A stretch of DNA of 64,000 nucleotides from Bugulina stolonifera. Taxonomy: Eukaryota; Bryozoa; Gymnolaemata; Cheilostomatida; Bugulidae. This document shows, piece by piece, positions 61,505 through 64,000 of this stretch. The position numbers and the translations under genes are program-made. Location of the stretch: assembly GCA_935421135.1 (NCBI GenBank), contig OW285193.1, positions 15,672,099-15,736,098 of the forward strand. The letters run 5' to 3'. The notes below the pieces were generated by a model. That model was not told the origin of the DNA. It searched no databases and saw nothing but the letters and a program-made list of their open reading frames with translations. Position 1 is the stretch's first letter. Every line of letters starts with the position of its first letter.

Positions 61505-63379
61505 CGTCTCTAGCACAGTAAACAGAGAACCTGTTTTTTATTAGCCTGTGGTCTATTTTCTAAAATACTCTAGTTGTAGTAGTAGCAGGTCAAGTTATAC
61601 ATATCAATGTACATGTAAATTGAGTACCCTACAAGCCCTTCCATTGTCCTTCAGCGTAGTGTTGATGTGGACTATAAGGAAGTTATTGCATACTTAAAGG
61701 TGTAAGGATAGTAGTAGTGCATTGTGTGATAAGTTATTTCGCAATGCATCAGTGTAGACATCAAGTATATTATATCACTGTTTACCAGTACTTGATACTA
61801 GATACTCATATTAATAATATCATCAGTTATTCTTATCAGAGCTGATTACGTGGTGAGTTGGTAGAATGGTACTCAAGTACATTAACAGGTTATCTATACT
61901 TGGTTGATGCAAGAGATGTTTCTATAAGCAGCTATGTAGCTCTGTTGTATAGGTATCATAGCCTTAGATTTATTTATATGTCTGACTGTATGTAGTTAGG
62001 GTCATGGAGGGGAAAATATAGTAGGTGTATAATGGAGAAGACAACTTCTCCATATAGAATCTTAAGCTATAATGTATATTGTATAATATACATTGTGCAG
62101 TAAATAATTTATCAGCATAAATACATGCGTCTACAAGTAGAACTGAGAGGAGTTGCCTGCTCCTACCAGCGGTAACATATGTGTGGCTGCGCCCTGGCCC
62201 AGTTGCAAGTCTATTACAATATTATATAACTTCGACCACATCCATCAGTCTCTAATAATATATGAGGTACTAGCGTCACAATACTATTTTATCACTCAAA
62301 GTTTGCCCATGAAGAACAATGTTTATTCTACTCATAGTTGCCAAGGAGCTGGAGCAAAAGATCTGGACTTTTCAGCTCATAATCCCTGAACAAGCACCGG
62401 AAACCCTGGACATGTTTTGGGTTTACATTATTTAAATAAGTATAAAATTATCCATTTTAGTGCTAGTTAGTGGTTGTTAAGATATTTTCTTCAATATACC
62501 TACTGTAAATGATTCATTTTAGGTTATATCTTGTATTTTATGAGGTTTGGTAACATTTTCACCATAGATGAAAAATCAGGACAGCTGGAAAATTAGTAGG
62601 GACAGGCACAAAACCAAGGGGTGTCCCGACAAAATCTGGACTCTTGGCAAGACTTGTTCATTTTCATCCACGATGAGATTATTTTGGAGCATAGTGCATG
62701 CACACCACTAGCATAAAACCGAAATACATTGTAGGCTTCATGTAAACTGCAATCTGCAATACATGTACATCATGATACTGGCACTAGTGATAATAAAGGA
62801 TAGGTTAATCAGTATTATTCTAGCTCTAGTTCAGTCAGGGCATCTTAATGAAAGGTTAAAAACTAAAAGCCAAGTTCAGATCATGATTTCCTTGAGGTGA
62901 TAAAATAAAACCATGATTTGTAGTACAAGATTGGAGCAAGGAATGACTGACTGATCTGGATCTACAAGCAGTCAAATTATTAAAACTTCGCGCTATCTCT
63001 TCTTTCGTCCAAGATTTTCTGCTAATTAGGAGTTATTGTCTCTTTCATAGCGATAGGCGCATAGAGTTACCCCCTTTGGAGTTACCCATAGAGGAGATAA
63101 CTCTATGAAATTACCTCTAATTATGAATAGGCGTGTATGCCTAAGACGTTGATTTAGCCGATACTTTACGAGCAATAACGACTGATATGAAGTTACAAGT
63201 CAACATTGACAACTAACCTCGCAGGAATCATTACAATGATGGAATCATGAAAGAGAGCATTTAATATCCTGAACTAAACTAAAAAGGTTAGAATTCCATC
63301 CTCCCTCAGCCCAGCCGAGTTATTTTATAGTTTGTTGAGAGGACAAAACTATTGGATATATTCTATTTGCTGCTGGAAT
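61505..63379. other. Intergenic, no gene seen
   Basis: The 5' side of the TRIM/SH2 gene. A TGCTAG just before its ATG could be a 5' UTR splice acceptor. Several copies of the short dispersed word (62035, 63088) lie here. A pair of similar words near 62350 and 62625 (ATCTGGACT) may be from a repeat. Confidence 0.4.
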
Positions 63380-63528
63380 ATGTCAAGGCTAAAGCTCACC
63401 AGGAGATCGAACATTTTTGCTTTAGTTCTGATTTTATTGGTATTCTTAAATGAACACAGGAGCAAAGTGTTGGGAGAAGAACTCCCAGTCAGTTCAACTG
63501 GTACCTGTTCTGTAAAAGACCCAGGCAA
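63380..63528 (+). CDS. Possible first exon of a secreted or membrane protein (runs off window)
   Basis: The ATG at 63380 opens a basic stretch (SRLKLTRRS), then a hydrophobic core (FALVLILLVFL), then a polar segment with ELPVSSTGTCSV. This has the layout of a signal peptide followed by a mature extracellular N-terminus. A GTATTT donor follows KDPGK, and the remaining exons would lie past the right edge. The identity is unknown. Confidence 0.4.
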
Positions 63529-64000
63529 GTATTTGTTTAAGTTTTAATGTCTTTTGGATGACCTAAGTAGCTCTACGTGTATAGATAAGTGTTGTAATTT
63601 GATAAATAAAGTAAAAGTAGGCCTACAAAACTAATAGGCCTACATATTCTGAATATTTGTATTACAAATTAACTGAAAAATGAAAATTAATAATTATAAT
63701 AATGATTATAATAATCATAATAATAATTACAATAATCACAATGATTATGATATGATATAATTAGATATAATATTTAATTTATCTTATGTTATAAATAAAT
63801 CCTAATTTAGAACAAATCTAGGTCGGTGAAACCAAAGAAAAACTTAACTGAAACTCTTTTATTCAAGTTATATGAAGTTTTAATATGTAGCAAGTTTCAT
63901 CTTGAGTTTCTATTGATAGTTAGAAAGCTGGCACCAATCTATTATTTTATGGCATTAAACTTTGCAATTGTTAATAACAGCCTTGTGCCTCCATTGATTG
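63529..64000. other. AT-rich sequence to the window edge, no gene seen
   Basis: It would be intron 1 of the gene starting at 63380 if that exon is real. It includes a run of AATAATTATAATAATGATTA-type simple repeat near 63680-63760. Confidence 0.4.

Overview
The window is nuclear DNA of an early-branching animal, most likely a sponge (inference). It is AT-rich and intron-dense, with short GT-AG exons, an animal-type UTP20 gene, metazoan signalling modules (SH2, B-box) and many small repeats. No ribosomal RNA, tRNA, CRISPR array or bacterial operon was seen.

Layout. 1-3.5 kb: gene-free repeat land with a decayed LINE end, a 171-bp pogo/Tc1-type MITE and a perfect hairpin. 3.55-32.34 kb, minus strand: one complete UTP20 gene. 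I resolved it by eye into 54 exons that join in frame to 2,781 codons plus stop, close to the 2,785 residues I recall for the human protein. A 3.1-kb long-inverted-repeat element sits in its intron 49. About 100 bp upstream, head to head, is a possible small gene (32.44-33.59 kb). 34.45-40.93 kb and 47.64-55.18 kb, plus strand: two tandem paralogues encoding RING, coiled coil and four MIB/KEG-type SH3-like repeats, with matching intron positions. The first copy carries an in-frame TGA. Between and inside them lie two inverted LTR-like elements and two inverted copies of a GC-rich ~700-bp element. 56.03-61.50 kb, minus strand: a third RING protein with B-box-like zinc cluster, coiled coil and a C-terminal SH2 domain, i.e. 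a TRIM-like E3 candidate that should read phosphotyrosine. 63.38 kb to the right edge, plus strand: a possible first exon of a secreted protein.

The strongest candidates for something undescribed are the RING/B-box/coiled-coil/SH2 protein, the RING/coiled-coil/KEG-repeat pair next to it (together a local cluster of three RING genes with different reader domains), and a recurring genomic pattern in which minisatellite arrays begin at, or contain, exon-intron junctions in at least six introns.

All exon boundaries were placed by reading splice signals, phase and family similarity. No transcript evidence was available.
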